A DNA stretch of 64,000 nt from Acidimicrobiia bacterium. Lineage in GTDB: Bacteria; Actinomycetota; Acidimicrobiia; Acidimicrobiales; Poriferisodalaceae. Under the pieces are notes generated by a model. It was not told where the DNA came from and made no database searches. It worked only from the letters and a program-made list of their open reading frames with translations. The stretch's first letter is position 1, and each line of letters begins with the position of its first letter. The stretch is from the NCBI GenBank assembly GCA_022820925.1, contig JAJEEO010000002.1, forward strand, positions 1 through 64,000. Reading direction: 5' to 3'. Positions 25,954 through 34,812 of the stretch are shown here, in pieces. A program made the position numbers and the translations under genes.

Positions 25954-27558
25954 TCAGGGGCGGACGGCGCGCTTGTTGGGGCGACGGGCCAGCTCTTCGA
26001 GGACCGGCTGGGCCAGCTTCACGAACGTGCACGCCAGGCGACGGGTCTCGCGCGGGTCGATCAGGTCGACTACGTCGCCGTGCATCGCTGCCTTGAACGG
26101 CGAGCGGAGCCGCAGCAGCCGCTCCTCGATCTTCTCCCGATGCGCCTCGGGGTCGGGGGCGGCGTCAATCTCGCGCCGGTATGCCGCCGCCACGCCGCCC
26201 TCGATCGGGATGCCGCCCCACTCCCCTGCCGGCCAGCCGAACCGCAGGTTGAGCGCATGCGGCAGGCCGATGCTGTTGGGTGCATCGGCGGCCACGCCGT
26301 AGGACTTGCGCAGGTTGAACTCCACCTTGGGAACGCTCGCTTCCGCTGAGGCAATCAGGGCCCGCACGCCCCGGCGCATCGTGGCCTTGCGCTCCGCCGC
26401 GGAGCCCAGCATGAAGCCGGGCATGTCCAGGAAGATCAGCATCGGCAGGTTGAACGCATCGCACAGGTCCACAAAGTGCGCGTACTTGTCGGCGCCGTCG
26501 CCGTCCATGGCGCCGGCCAGCCGCATCGGATCGCTGCCGACCACGCCCACGCTGTAGCCGTCGAGCCGGCCGAACCCGGTGATGATCGCCCCGGCATAGT
26601 GGCGTCGCATCTCGAAGAATTCGCCGTTGTCGACGACGTGGCGGATGAGCGCTCGGGCGTCGTAGCCCGCTCGCCGGTTCGTGGGGATGATGTTCAGCAG
26701 TTCTTCGGGCCGACGGTCGGGCGGGTCGCCCGTGTCCACGCGAGGCGCCACCCCCGAGGTGGTATTGGGCAAGTACGAGAGGAACTGCCTGATCTGGTCG
26801 AACGCGTCCTCCTCGCTCTCGGCCACGTTGTCGACCTGGCCGCTCTCGTACACGTGCATCCGGTAGCCGCCGAGTTCCTCCTTCGACAGCGTCTCACCGG
26901 TAGCCCGCTGCACCACCGGCGGTCCTGACGGGAAGATCTGCGACTGGCCCTTCACCATCACCGTGAAGTGCGACATGAGCGCCGCAGCAGCGGGCCAGCC
27001 CGCTACCGAACCCATGATCCCCGCAGCCACCGGCACCTTGGTCAGCATCTCGACGCCTTGCCACCACATGTCGCCCTGCGGCAGCGCCATCTGTCCCGAC
27101 TCCTCGTCAGACCGCGAGCTGTGCCCGACACCCTCGCGCAGCTGCACATAGGGGATGCCGTAGGTGATGGCCAGCGGCTGGGCGAACTGGTGCGGGATCT
27201 TGTGGACGTTGTGGGGGCTGCCACCCGAGATCGTGAAGTCGTCACCGCCGATCGCCACCGGCCGCCCGTCGAGCTCGGCGAGGCCCATCACGTAGCCACC
27301 CGGTGTGAACCCGATGATGTTGCCCTCGTCGTCGTACTCCGGGCCGCCCATGAGCCCGCCCATCTCGATGAACGAGCCCGGGTCGGCCATCTTGGCGATG
27401 CGTTCGCGCACGGTGTACCGGCCGCCTTGGTGCTGGCGGTCGATGCGGTCGGACCCGCCCATCTCGGCCGCGAGCTCTTTGAGGTACGCGATCTCGGCGA
27501 TCGCATCCTCCCAGGACATCCCCGGCTTCCACGTCTCCCGATCCGGATCAACTGGCAT
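25954..27558 (-). CDS. Acyl-CoA carboxylase carboxyltransferase subunit
   Basis: A 534-residue carboxyltransferase (PccB/AccD5-like superfamily) with both crotonase-type halves. YTVRERIAKMADPGSFIEMG lies in the N-terminal half, and PMLIFLDMPGFMLGSAAERKATMRRG carries the second-half oxyanion region. It differs from the MCC-like subunit at 10401 and has no biotin partner adjacent, so it may use the biotin subunit at 12054 or one elsewhere; a decarboxylase subunit is an alternative. A GGAG motif 8 nt before the ATG at 27558 supports the start. It is divergent from the LLM gene at 27781 across a 222-bp gap with nothing else visible. Confidence 0.83.
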   Translation of the reverse strand: MPVDPDRETWKPGMSWEDAIAEIAYLKELAAEMGGSDRIDRQHQGGRYTVRERIAKMADPGSFIEMGGLMGGPEYDDEGNIIGFTPGGYVMGLAELDGRPVAIGGDDFTISGGSPHNVHKIPHQFAQPLAITYGIPYVQLREGVGHSSRSDEESGQMALPQGDMWWQGVEMLTKVPVAAGIMGSVAGWPAAAALMSHFTVMVKGQSQIFPSGPPVVQRATGETLSKEELGGYRMHVYESGQVDNVAESEEDAFDQIRQFLSYLPNTTSGVAPRVDTGDPPDRRPEELLNIIPTNRRAGYDARALIRHVVDNGEFFEMRRHYAGAIITGFGRLDGYSVGVVGSDPMRLAGAMDGDGADKYAHFVDLCDAFNLPMLIFLDMPGFMLGSAAERKATMRRGVRALIASAEASVPKVEFNLRKSYGVAADAPNSIGLPHALNLRFGWPAGEWGGIPIEGGVAAAYRREIDAAPDPEAHREKIEERLLRLRSPFKAAMHGDVVDLIDPRETRRLACTFVKLAQPVLEELARRPNKRAVRP

Positions 27559-27780
27559 TCGTGCGCTCCAATCGATGGGTCATCAACGAGGCCGGCACAT
27601 CCGCCAAAGCTCCGGTGCCGCTCCTCGCTTCGCACTGCGGTATCTGAAGAATGTACGAGCCAGCGCCTGCGACTGTCCCGACAACCCCCTGATCACTGCT
27701 GCCCCGTCTCGGTGGCCGCAGTAAGTTTCGGCGACGAGGCGCAGATATCCGGGCGCCGCTGAGCCTGACAGGGGATCACG

Positions 27781-28881
27781 ATGGAACTGGGACTGTTCAC
27801 GATGCCGAGCCACCCGCCCGAGCGCGATCTGCGCGAAGGATGGGAGTGGGATCTGCAGGTCATCGAGTGGGCCGATGAGTTCGGCTTCGGCGAAGCCTGG
27901 ATCGGCGAGCATCACGCGGCCAAGTGGGAGCCGCATCCTGCGCCGGACCTGCTGACGCTCGCCGCATTGCAGCGCACGAAGAACATTCGCATCGGCCCCG
28001 GCGGCTTCCTGATGCCCTATTACCACCCTGCCGAGCTGGCCAACCGCATCTCACTGCTCGACCACATCTCGCAGGGACGGCTCAACTTCGGTGTCGCCGC
28101 CAGCGGCTTGCCGAGCGACTGGGAAATGTTCGGTGTGGACGGCATGGCAGGCGAGAACCGCGAGATGACCCAGGAATCGGTCGAGTTCATCATGAACCTG
28201 TGGACTCAAGAGCCAGGCTGGACCCATGAAGGCAAGCACTGGAAGGGCGCTGTGCCCCACGGCATGCCCGACATGGAGCTCGTGCAGCACCTCAGGCCCT
28301 TGCAGCAACCTCATCCGCCAATCGGGGTGGCAGGGCTCAACTCGCCGTCGCCGACGCTGGAGATGGCGGGCGAGAAAGGCTGGCTGCCCCTCAGCTTGAA
28401 CCTGAACCCGCAGTACGTCAGCGGCCACTGGGACTCCTATGAGGCCGGAGCCAAGCGAGCAGGCCGCGAGGCGCGCCGCAGCGACTGGCGCATGGTGCGC
28501 GAAGTCTTCGTCGCGCCGACCGACGAGGAGGCCTGGGAGCTGTCCTACGGCGGGATGATGGGCCGGATGATGACCGAGTACTTCATCCCGCTGCTCGGCG
28601 CTTTCGATTTCCACAAGTTCCTCATCGACGAGCGCAATCCGCCGGCGGACGGTGTCGTCACCGTGGAGTACTGCGCCCGCAACAACTGGTTCGTAGGTTC
28701 GCCGCAGACCGTTGCCGAGAGCATCGAGAAGGTGTATGCCGACGTCGGCGGCTTCGGTCACCTGCTGCTGTTCTGCTTCGACTACTCCGAGACGCCGGAG
28801 TCTGCCGAGGCATGGCGGCGCTCGATGGACCTGCTCGCCAACGACGTGATGCCGCGGGTGGCACACCTCACCGGAGACTGA
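27781..28881 (+). CDS. LLM flavin monooxygenase, LimB-like
   Basis: A 366-residue luciferase-like protein: MELGLFTMP at the N terminus, GFGEAWIGEHHAAKWEPHPAPDLL, IGPGGFLMPYYHPAELANRISLLDHIS and RLNFGVAASGLPSDWEMFGV. The GEHH and LPYYHP-type motifs are shared with limonene 1,2-monooxygenase LimB and other FMNH2-dependent terpene oxygenases. Length and the C-terminal GFGHLLLFCFDY are consistent. It is followed on the same strand by the Rieske oxygenase, but that gene has its own possible promoter. Substrate unproven. Confidence 0.83.
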   Translation: MELGLFTMPSHPPERDLREGWEWDLQVIEWADEFGFGEAWIGEHHAAKWEPHPAPDLLTLAALQRTKNIRIGPGGFLMPYYHPAELANRISLLDHISQGRLNFGVAASGLPSDWEMFGVDGMAGENREMTQESVEFIMNLWTQEPGWTHEGKHWKGAVPHGMPDMELVQHLRPLQQPHPPIGVAGLNSPSPTLEMAGEKGWLPLSLNLNPQYVSGHWDSYEAGAKRAGREARRSDWRMVREVFVAPTDEEAWELSYGGMMGRMMTEYFIPLLGAFDFHKFLIDERNPPADGVVTVEYCARNNWFVGSPQTVAESIEKVYADVGGFGHLLLFCFDYSETPESAEAWRRSMDLLANDVMPRVAHLTGD

Positions 28882-28937
28882 ACCTGCGCGAACGCTGAGC
28901 GCTGCCTCAGCCCGCCGAGTCCGGCGATTGTGGCGAA

Positions 28938-28943
28938 TACAGT
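28938..28943 (+). promoter_or_regulatory. -10 box upstream of Rieske gene
   Basis: TACAGT ending 8 nt before the ATG at 28952. Spacing is one longer than at the other leaderless genes, so confidence is lower. It supports the ATG over an upstream TTG. Confidence 0.4.
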
Positions 28944-28951
28944 TGCGCGCC

Positions 28952-30151
28952 ATGGTGTCGGCACCGCGAGCAGCAACTTCGCCGGCACTTCGTGCCGTTC
29001 GAGCTGAGGCCGAGGCGCTGGTCGAGCTCGGTCGGCGCCGCATCTCCCAGTATTCGGGTATCGGTGCGCGGCGTGCGGCGCGACGGCCGCCGATTTGGCC
29101 CCCTGCCCCGGAGCTTCCCAAGGGCGATCCCCGCCTCGGACTGCGCAACCGCTGGTACATGCTCGGCGTGGCCGACCTGGTCGGCAGCCAGCCGGTGCCG
29201 ACACGCCTGCTCGGCGAGGACTTGGTGGCCTGGCGAGACGGCGAGGGCGCGGTCCGACTGATGGCCGACCTGTGCCCGCACCGGGGCGCCCGGCTGTCGG
29301 TCGGCGATGTCGTGGGCGGGCAGCTGCAATGCGCCTATCACCACTGGCGGTTTGACGGCGACGGCCAGTGCACCTCGGTGCCGTCCCAGGGCGGTGCCTG
29401 CTCGCTGGCTGAGCGAACCCGAGTCAGCGTGATCTATCCCGTTCGTGAGCAGGCCGGCTATCTGTGGGCATGGATCGGCGAGAGCGAGCCTGCCCCGCTC
29501 AAGCTTCCGGCTGAGTTCACCGACGAGCGCTACTCGACGTTTCCCGAAACCGTGGAATGGGGCGCGAACTGGCTGCTGGCGCTCGAGAACCTCGTGGATC
29601 TCATGCATGCACCCTTCCTGCATGCCCGCTCGATCACGCTCAACGAGGGAATCACCAACGACCGTGTGGCGGTGGACGATCACGACGACGGCTTCGAGGT
29701 CCGCCGTCGAGACCAGGCGGGCACCAACTTCGATTGGATCGACATCCACACCGGTGCGCTCTCGTTTGTGCGTCTGGACATTCCGCTGCCGCCGAGCGCC
29801 GGGCCGGGCCCGCCGCTGCGGATCCTGGGATTCCTGACGCCGCGCGACAACGCCGCGACGCTCGTGCACTTCCCCCGGTTCCGTGCGGTGTCGGGCCGCG
29901 AGCGTCGCATCTGGCGAACGCTGTACCGGCTGCGCCTGCGCGGCACTCACCTGCACGTACTCAACCAGGACAAGGAGATGCTGGAGGGCCTGCGCACCGT
30001 CGAGGAGGCCCGCCGAGACGAGCATCTCGCGCAGGCCGACCGGCCCGTGGTGCATCTGCGCCGGGCGCTCGAGCCGGCCTTCGAGGCGCAACGACAGCGT
30101 TTCGGCCTCGACGAGCCGACGCCCCCGGAACCTCTTGCCCTGGCTGACTGA
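28952..30151 (+). CDS. Rieske non-heme iron oxygenase, single-component alpha type
   Basis: A 399-residue terminal oxygenase. The Rieske cluster ligands are C108-x-H110 in LCPHRGARLS and C127-x2-H130 in QCAYHHW; the usual YHGW is YHHW here. The mononuclear iron motif ALENLVDLMHAPFLH follows in the C-terminal domain, with Asn/Asp and two His. Fold and length match VanA, PaO and KshA-like oxygenases, which hydroxylate or demethylate aromatics and steroids and need a separate reductase, not seen here. It begins the long plus-strand catabolic run. Confidence 0.86.
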   Translation: MVSAPRAATSPALRAVRAEAEALVELGRRRISQYSGIGARRAARRPPIWPPAPELPKGDPRLGLRNRWYMLGVADLVGSQPVPTRLLGEDLVAWRDGEGAVRLMADLCPHRGARLSVGDVVGGQLQCAYHHWRFDGDGQCTSVPSQGGACSLAERTRVSVIYPVREQAGYLWAWIGESEPAPLKLPAEFTDERYSTFPETVEWGANWLLALENLVDLMHAPFLHARSITLNEGITNDRVAVDDHDDGFEVRRRDQAGTNFDWIDIHTGALSFVRLDIPLPPSAGPGPPLRILGFLTPRDNAATLVHFPRFRAVSGRERRIWRTLYRLRLRGTHLHVLNQDKEMLEGLRTVEEARRDEHLAQADRPVVHLRRALEPAFEAQRQRFGLDEPTPPEPLALAD

Positions 30152-30201
30152 TGCCGGGCCTCACGTAACCTGCGACCGTCGACCACCACAGGACACCAAC
30201 G

Positions 30202-30729
30202 ATGAGCCAGACCGCCGCCGACACGGCTCCCCGAACCGAGACCGCCGAGCTGGAGGCTCGGATCGACGACATGTGCGCAATGCGCGACACCCGGCGCGAG
30301 GACTGGGACACCTTGGCGTTCCAGACCAAGGCAGGCCCGCAGTACCGGCGCGCGCAGATCCGCTACATCGGCTCGGGCGGCACCGGCAACCACGAGGGCG
30401 ACGAACGGGCGCTGGCTGCTGAGCACTTCACCTTCTCCAACATGCTGTTGCCGCCAGGCGCCGAAGGCCCTGAGCACACTCATCACGACGTGGAGGAGGC
30501 GTTCTTCGTGCTCGAAGGCGAGCTCGAAGTGACGATTCACGACGGCGATGATTCGGCCAGCCGGCTGCTCGGATATCGCGACCTCATCAAGATCCCGGCC
30601 GGCACTGCCCGGTCGCTGCGGAACGTGGGCGAGACCGACGCGTTGTTCGTCGTGATGCTGGGTGCATCGAAGCCCCAGCTGCCCACCTATCCCCCGCATT
30701 CCCCCATGGCGGGGATCACGCGGGACTGA
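30202..30729 (+). CDS. Cupin domain protein with altered motif 2
   Basis: A 175-residue single-domain cupin. Motif 1 is complete (PEHTHHDVEEAFFVLEG: two His and a Glu). Motif 2, DLIKIPAGTARSLRN, has Arg where the third metal-binding His normally sits. It may therefore bind metal with three ligands, or be a binding or isomerase-like protein instead of a dioxygenase. A possible TAACCT box at 30166-30171 lies about 30 nt before the ATG. It is placed between the Rieske oxygenase and the SDR in the catabolic run. Confidence 0.82.
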   Translation: MSQTAADTAPRTETAELEARIDDMCAMRDTRREDWDTLAFQTKAGPQYRRAQIRYIGSGGTGNHEGDERALAAEHFTFSNMLLPPGAEGPEHTHHDVEEAFFVLEGELEVTIHDGDDSASRLLGYRDLIKIPAGTARSLRNVGETDALFVVMLGASKPQLPTYPPHSPMAGITRD

Positions 30730-30760
30730 TCGGCTGGGTTCCCGCACGATCGGCTCCGAC

Positions 30761-31510
30761 ATGAGCCTGCACGGTCGCCGCGTTGTCGTCACCGGCGCCG
30801 GGCGCGGTCTCGGCGAGGCCATGGCGCATGCGATTGCGGCCGAGGGCGGGTCGGTTGTCGTGGCCGAGCTGGTGCCCGAGCGCGGCGAGCGGGTCGCCAG
30901 TGACATCAGGTCTGCCGGCGGTGCTGCGGAGTTCGTGCCGACCGATGTGAGCGATGAGTCGTCGGTCGCCGATCTCGCAGCTCATGTCTCGGTCAGCGGC
31001 GGCCTCTGGGGCGTCGTCAACAACGCCGGCCTGGCCGACGCCGTGGGCGGCAAGACGTTCTGGGACATCACGCCTGACGAGTGGGACCGGATTCATACGA
31101 CCAACGCTCGGGGGCCGTGGCTGGTGAGCCGGGCGCTCGCCCCGCAGATGATCGACGCCGGCGAAGGCCGGATCGTCAACATCGCCTCGGACGCGGCGCT
31201 GTACGGCTCGCCCCGGCTGGCGCACTACATCGCCTCGAAGGGAGCACTCATCGCCCTGACACGGGCGATGGCCCGTGAGCTGGGCGAGCACGGCATCACC
31301 GTGAACGCTGTGGCGCCAGGGCTGACCGAAGGGCCGTCGGCTGAGAGGATCCCCGCGGAGCGCCACGCGCTGTACGCCGCCAACCGGGCCATCAGCCGAC
31401 CCCAGCAGCCGGAGGACGTGACTGGCGCAGTCACGTTCCTGCTGTCCGAAGACGCCGGCTACGTCACCGGTCAGACCATTGTCGTCGACGGCGGCTTCGT
31501 GATGCCATGA
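30761..31510 (+). CDS. Short-chain dehydrogenase/reductase
   Basis: A 249-residue classical SDR. VVVTGAGRGLGEAMA binds NAD(P), NNAGLAD follows strand 4, the catalytic Ser is in NIASDAALYG, and YIASKGALIALTRA supplies Tyr and Lys. The ending TIVVDGGFVMP is typical. ATG at 30761 is selected because family homology starts with residue 5; the frame is open upstream but overlaps the cupin gene. It likely oxidises an alcohol or dihydrodiol in the surrounding ring-degradation run; substrate unknown. Confidence 0.87.
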   Translation: MSLHGRRVVVTGAGRGLGEAMAHAIAAEGGSVVVAELVPERGERVASDIRSAGGAAEFVPTDVSDESSVADLAAHVSVSGGLWGVVNNAGLADAVGGKTFWDITPDEWDRIHTTNARGPWLVSRALAPQMIDAGEGRIVNIASDAALYGSPRLAHYIASKGALIALTRAMARELGEHGITVNAVAPGLTEGPSAERIPAERHALYAANRAISRPQQPEDVTGAVTFLLSEDAGYVTGQTIVVDGGFVMP

Positions 31511-31520
31511 GCGCGAGTCC

Positions 31521-33257
31521 GTGACGGCTGTCGACGATCGCGGCAGCAGCCGGCGAACCGGCGGCGACCTGCTGGTTGAGGTGCTGTGGGCCCTTGGCGT
31601 GGACGCTGCATTCGGCGTGGTGAGCGTGCACAACCTCCCGCTGGTCGATGCCCTGACGCATCAGCTGCGCTGGGTGCCCACCCGAAGCGAGGCTGCAGCG
31701 GTGAATGCCGCTGACGGCTACGCCCGCGTCCGCCGGGGCCCCGGGTGCGCAGTGACGTCCACCGGCACTGGAGCGGCGAATGCCGCCGGTGCGCTTGTCG
31801 AGGCCCTCACCGCCGGTTCACCAGTGCTGCATGTCACCGGCCAGATTCCCACCGAATACCTAGGGCGCGGCCGTGGTGTGATCCATGAGACCCGGGACCA
31901 GCTCGGGCTGCTGCAGGCCTGCTCGGTGTCGGCCGAGACGGTCGGTGTGCCGGTGCCGCATGCATCTGCAGGACAGTCGGCCACCCCGGCCGCATCGGGT
32001 GCTGCCGCTGCGATGTTCGAGCGAGCGTCACGGCGGCTGCAACAGCATCCGCAAGGCCCGGTCAGCCTGGAGTGGCCGATCGATCTGCAGTACATCGAGC
32101 CGGGCGCGTTCGAGCCGGACACGGACGGCACTGGGCCTTGCATGCCGGGTGCGCCCGAAGTGCCCGTACCCGACGAAGGCGCACTGGATCGGGCCGCCGA
32201 ACTCATCGCCGCCGCGGATCGGCCGCTGGTGTGGGCGGGCGGCGGTGCGGTCGGCACCAGCACGCAGATCGGCAACCTGTTGAGACAGACCGGAGCTGGC
32301 CTGTTCACGTCCAACGCAGGCCGTGGCGTGCTGGCCGAAACCGACGAACGGGTCATCGGCAACTTCGCGGCCTCGGCGGCAGGGGCCGAATTGCTCGGCC
32401 AGGCCGACCTGCTGATCTCCGTCGGCACGCATTTCCGCTCCAATGAGACCCGTAGCTACCGGCTCGCTATACCGCAGATGCACGTTCAGATCGATATAGA
32501 CCGCGTTGCCGTAGGCCGGGTGTACCCGGCCGACATCGGCATCGTGGGCGATGCCGGCATCGTGCTCGATGCGCTCAACCAGCGACTCGCGGGCAGCGGA
32601 CCGCCGCCGCAGCCTTCGTGGAGAGCGGCGATCACCGCTGCCCGAGACCACTGCCGGGCGCAGCTGCGCCGCGACATCGGGCCGTATTCGAAGATCTGCG
32701 ACATCATGGCGAGCGTGCTCAGCGACGGGGCGCCTCGCGTCCGCGACATCACCATCCCGAACAGCTCTTGGGGCAACCGCCTGCTGCCGATCATCGATCC
32801 GGCCACCAACGTGGTGCCCCGCGGCGGCGGCATCGGTCAGGCTGTGGGCATGTCGATCGGCGCTGCAATCGCCCGTCCCACCGAGCCGACCATGGTCATG
32901 ATCGGCGATGGCGGTCTTGCGCCGCAGCTCGGCGAGCTGGCCACGCTCGCCCAGGAGAACCTGCCGGTGACGGTCGTGGTCTTCGACGACGGCGGCTACG
33001 GAGTGCTCCGCAACACCCAGGACCGACACCTCGGCCGACGCTCAGGCGTCGACCTGCTGGCCCCTGATCTGGCTTCGGTGGCCCAGGCATTCGACCTGGG
33101 TTACTCCGATGCGTTGACGCCCGACGACTTCGCCCCTGCATTCGAAGCGGCCGTGAATACGAGAGGCCCGCAGCTGATCCGGGTGGACTGCAAGGAGCTG
33201 GGACCCATGCCGGTGCCGTTCGTGCCTCCAGTCGAGATGCCCACGGCGGACCGATGA
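31521..33257 (+). CDS. Thiamine diphosphate-dependent enzyme (acetolactate synthase/benzoylformate decarboxylase family)
   Basis: A 578-residue ThDP enzyme with the three standard domains. TRSEAAAVNAADGYAR carries the cofactor-activating Glu near residue 56; GGAVGTSTQIGNLL belongs to the middle domain; and GDGGLAPQLGELATLAQENLPVTVVVFDDGGYG is the Mg-ThDP motif, with DDG replacing the common NN. It should decarboxylate a 2-oxoacid, or ligate the product to another carbonyl compound. GTG start 10 bp after the SDR stop shows co-transcription. In a ring-fission pathway it could process a 2-oxoacid intermediate. Confidence 0.85.
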   Translation: MTAVDDRGSSRRTGGDLLVEVLWALGVDAAFGVVSVHNLPLVDALTHQLRWVPTRSEAAAVNAADGYARVRRGPGCAVTSTGTGAANAAGALVEALTAGSPVLHVTGQIPTEYLGRGRGVIHETRDQLGLLQACSVSAETVGVPVPHASAGQSATPAASGAAAAMFERASRRLQQHPQGPVSLEWPIDLQYIEPGAFEPDTDGTGPCMPGAPEVPVPDEGALDRAAELIAAADRPLVWAGGGAVGTSTQIGNLLRQTGAGLFTSNAGRGVLAETDERVIGNFAASAAGAELLGQADLLISVGTHFRSNETRSYRLAIPQMHVQIDIDRVAVGRVYPADIGIVGDAGIVLDALNQRLAGSGPPPQPSWRAAITAARDHCRAQLRRDIGPYSKICDIMASVLSDGAPRVRDITIPNSSWGNRLLPIIDPATNVVPRGGGIGQAVGMSIGAAIARPTEPTMVMIGDGGLAPQLGELATLAQENLPVTVVVFDDGGYGVLRNTQDRHLGRRSGVDLLAPDLASVAQAFDLGYSDALTPDDFAPAFEAAVNTRGPQLIRVDCKELGPMPVPFVPPVEMPTADR

Positions 33258-33294
33258 TGACTCCTGCAACCAGCCGGCATCGAGGCAGGCTGCG

Positions 33295-34812
33295 GTGAGC
33301 GTCGAGCCAGAAGCCGCACAGGACTCGTCAGCGAACGGGCTGATCTCGCGCAGCCACCTGGGTATCGAGCCGTTCACGCTGGCTCGGCCGGCGTCGCTGG
33401 CCGACGCCGCAGCCGGCGTTGCCGACGGCGCGTGGGCGCACGCGGGCGGCATCGACGTTGCCCAACGCTTGCGGCACGGCGAATCGACCGAGTCCGTGGT
33501 GCCGCTGGGCGGGCTCGAAGCGCTCACCGAGATATCGCTGCGTGACGGCGCGCTGTTCATCGGGGCGGCGGTCACGCACGCCGGCATCGAATCCAACGCG
33601 CTGGTGCGTGCCCATCGGCCTGACTTGGCTGCCGCATGGCGAACGATCGGCAACATGCGCATCCGCACCGCCGGCACCGTCGGCGGCAACCTCATGTCGC
33701 TTGACGCCGGCTACGACGCAGCACCGATCCTTGCAGCAGCGGGTGCCGAGCTGGTCTTCCTCGACCCCGGCGGCAACGAGCAGCGCTGCTCAGTGGCCGA
33801 TCGGGCCGCGGGCAGGCTGCTGGTGGGCTGTGAGGTGCCGCTTGAAGGCTGTGTCGTGTACGACCGATCGCTCAAGCCAGCCGCTTCGGTGGCCGTTGGC
33901 GACCGGTATGCAGCCATCGGCTGCGCGTATCGCAACGTCGAGATCATCGAACTCGAGTTCGATGCCAGCAGCGCTGACGGAGCCGAGGGCGCCCACGGCG
34001 CCGGTGGAAGGGTCGATCTCGATGCCGTGCGTGCCGCATTGGACTCGCTCGGTGCGCCGCTGGATGACGCCTATGCCTCATCCGGATACCGGCGCCGCGT
34101 GATCGAGGTACTCATCGAGCGCTGCGTGCAAGTGCACGCAGCAGGCGCGCCAGCGAGCCCCGGCGATGATGCCGGACAACTGTCTCCCGGCGACGATGCC
34201 CGGCGTGAGAGCGCGGCGCCGACAGGGCAACCCGACCAGGCGAGAACACGACGAGGCGACGGTTACACGGTCGGCAACGCCGGCTCGGTAGATCTTGAGA
34301 TGCACCTGAACGGCAGCCCGTTCGAGGCTGCTGCACCGGTCTCGGAGATGCTGGTCGACACGATCCGCTCCCGGGCCGGCCTCGGCGGCACTCGCGTCGG
34401 CTGCGATCAGGCCGTCTGCGGCGCCTGCACGGTGCTGGTCGACGGTCTGCCCACAGCATCGTGCTCGACGTTCGCCTGGCAGGCGGCCGGACGCGAGGTC
34501 CACACGATCGAATCGGCCAACGCATCGTCCGATACCGAGCCGGCAAGAAGCCTTCGTGCCGTCATGCGACAGGTGCTGCAGGCATTCGCCGAGACCAGCG
34601 CATTCCAATGCGGCTACTGCACACCTGGGCTGATCCTGACCGCCAGCTCCCTGCTGGCGCACCATCCGGATCCCGACCGCAGCACGATGGTGGACTGGCT
34701 CGATTCGAACCTCTGCCGCTGCACCGGCTACCTGATGGTGATCGAAGCCGTCGAGGCAGCGGGGGCTGCACTGCGTGACCGGACCGACGCACACCCCGAA
34801 CCGGCGACATGA
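33295..34812 (+). CDS. Molybdenum hydroxylase FAD domain fused to 2Fe-2S domain
   Basis: A 505-residue fusion. Residues about 15-280 are a CoxM-like FAD domain (HAGGIDVAQ, IGAAVTHAG, TIGNMRIRTAGTVGGNLMS). After a Ser/Pro/Gly-rich linker, residues about 320-495 are a CoxS-like double 2Fe-2S domain (GCDQAVCGACTVLVDG, QCGYCTPG, LCRCTGYLM). The order FAD then Fe-S is the reverse of that in xanthine dehydrogenases, where Fe-S comes first. It passes electrons from the molybdenum subunit encoded by the next gene, with which it overlaps by ATGA. GTG start 37 bp after the ThDP gene. Confidence 0.88.
   Translation: MSVEPEAAQDSSANGLISRSHLGIEPFTLARPASLADAAAGVADGAWAHAGGIDVAQRLRHGESTESVVPLGGLEALTEISLRDGALFIGAAVTHAGIESNALVRAHRPDLAAAWRTIGNMRIRTAGTVGGNLMSLDAGYDAAPILAAAGAELVFLDPGGNEQRCSVADRAAGRLLVGCEVPLEGCVVYDRSLKPAASVAVGDRYAAIGCAYRNVEIIELEFDASSADGAEGAHGAGGRVDLDAVRAALDSLGAPLDDAYASSGYRRRVIEVLIERCVQVHAAGAPASPGDDAGQLSPGDDARRESAAPTGQPDQARTRRGDGYTVGNAGSVDLEMHLNGSPFEAAAPVSEMLVDTIRSRAGLGGTRVGCDQAVCGACTVLVDGLPTASCSTFAWQAAGREVHTIESANASSDTEPARSLRAVMRQVLQAFAETSAFQCGYCTPGLILTASSLLAHHPDPDRSTMVDWLDSNLCRCTGYLMVIEAVEAAGAALRDRTDAHPEPAT

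Noticed and set aside
19204..28881. Limonene degradation operon
   Set aside because: The epoxide-hydrolase-like and LimB-like genes are 8 kb apart with unrelated and oppositely oriented genes between, and neither substrate can be assigned from sequence.
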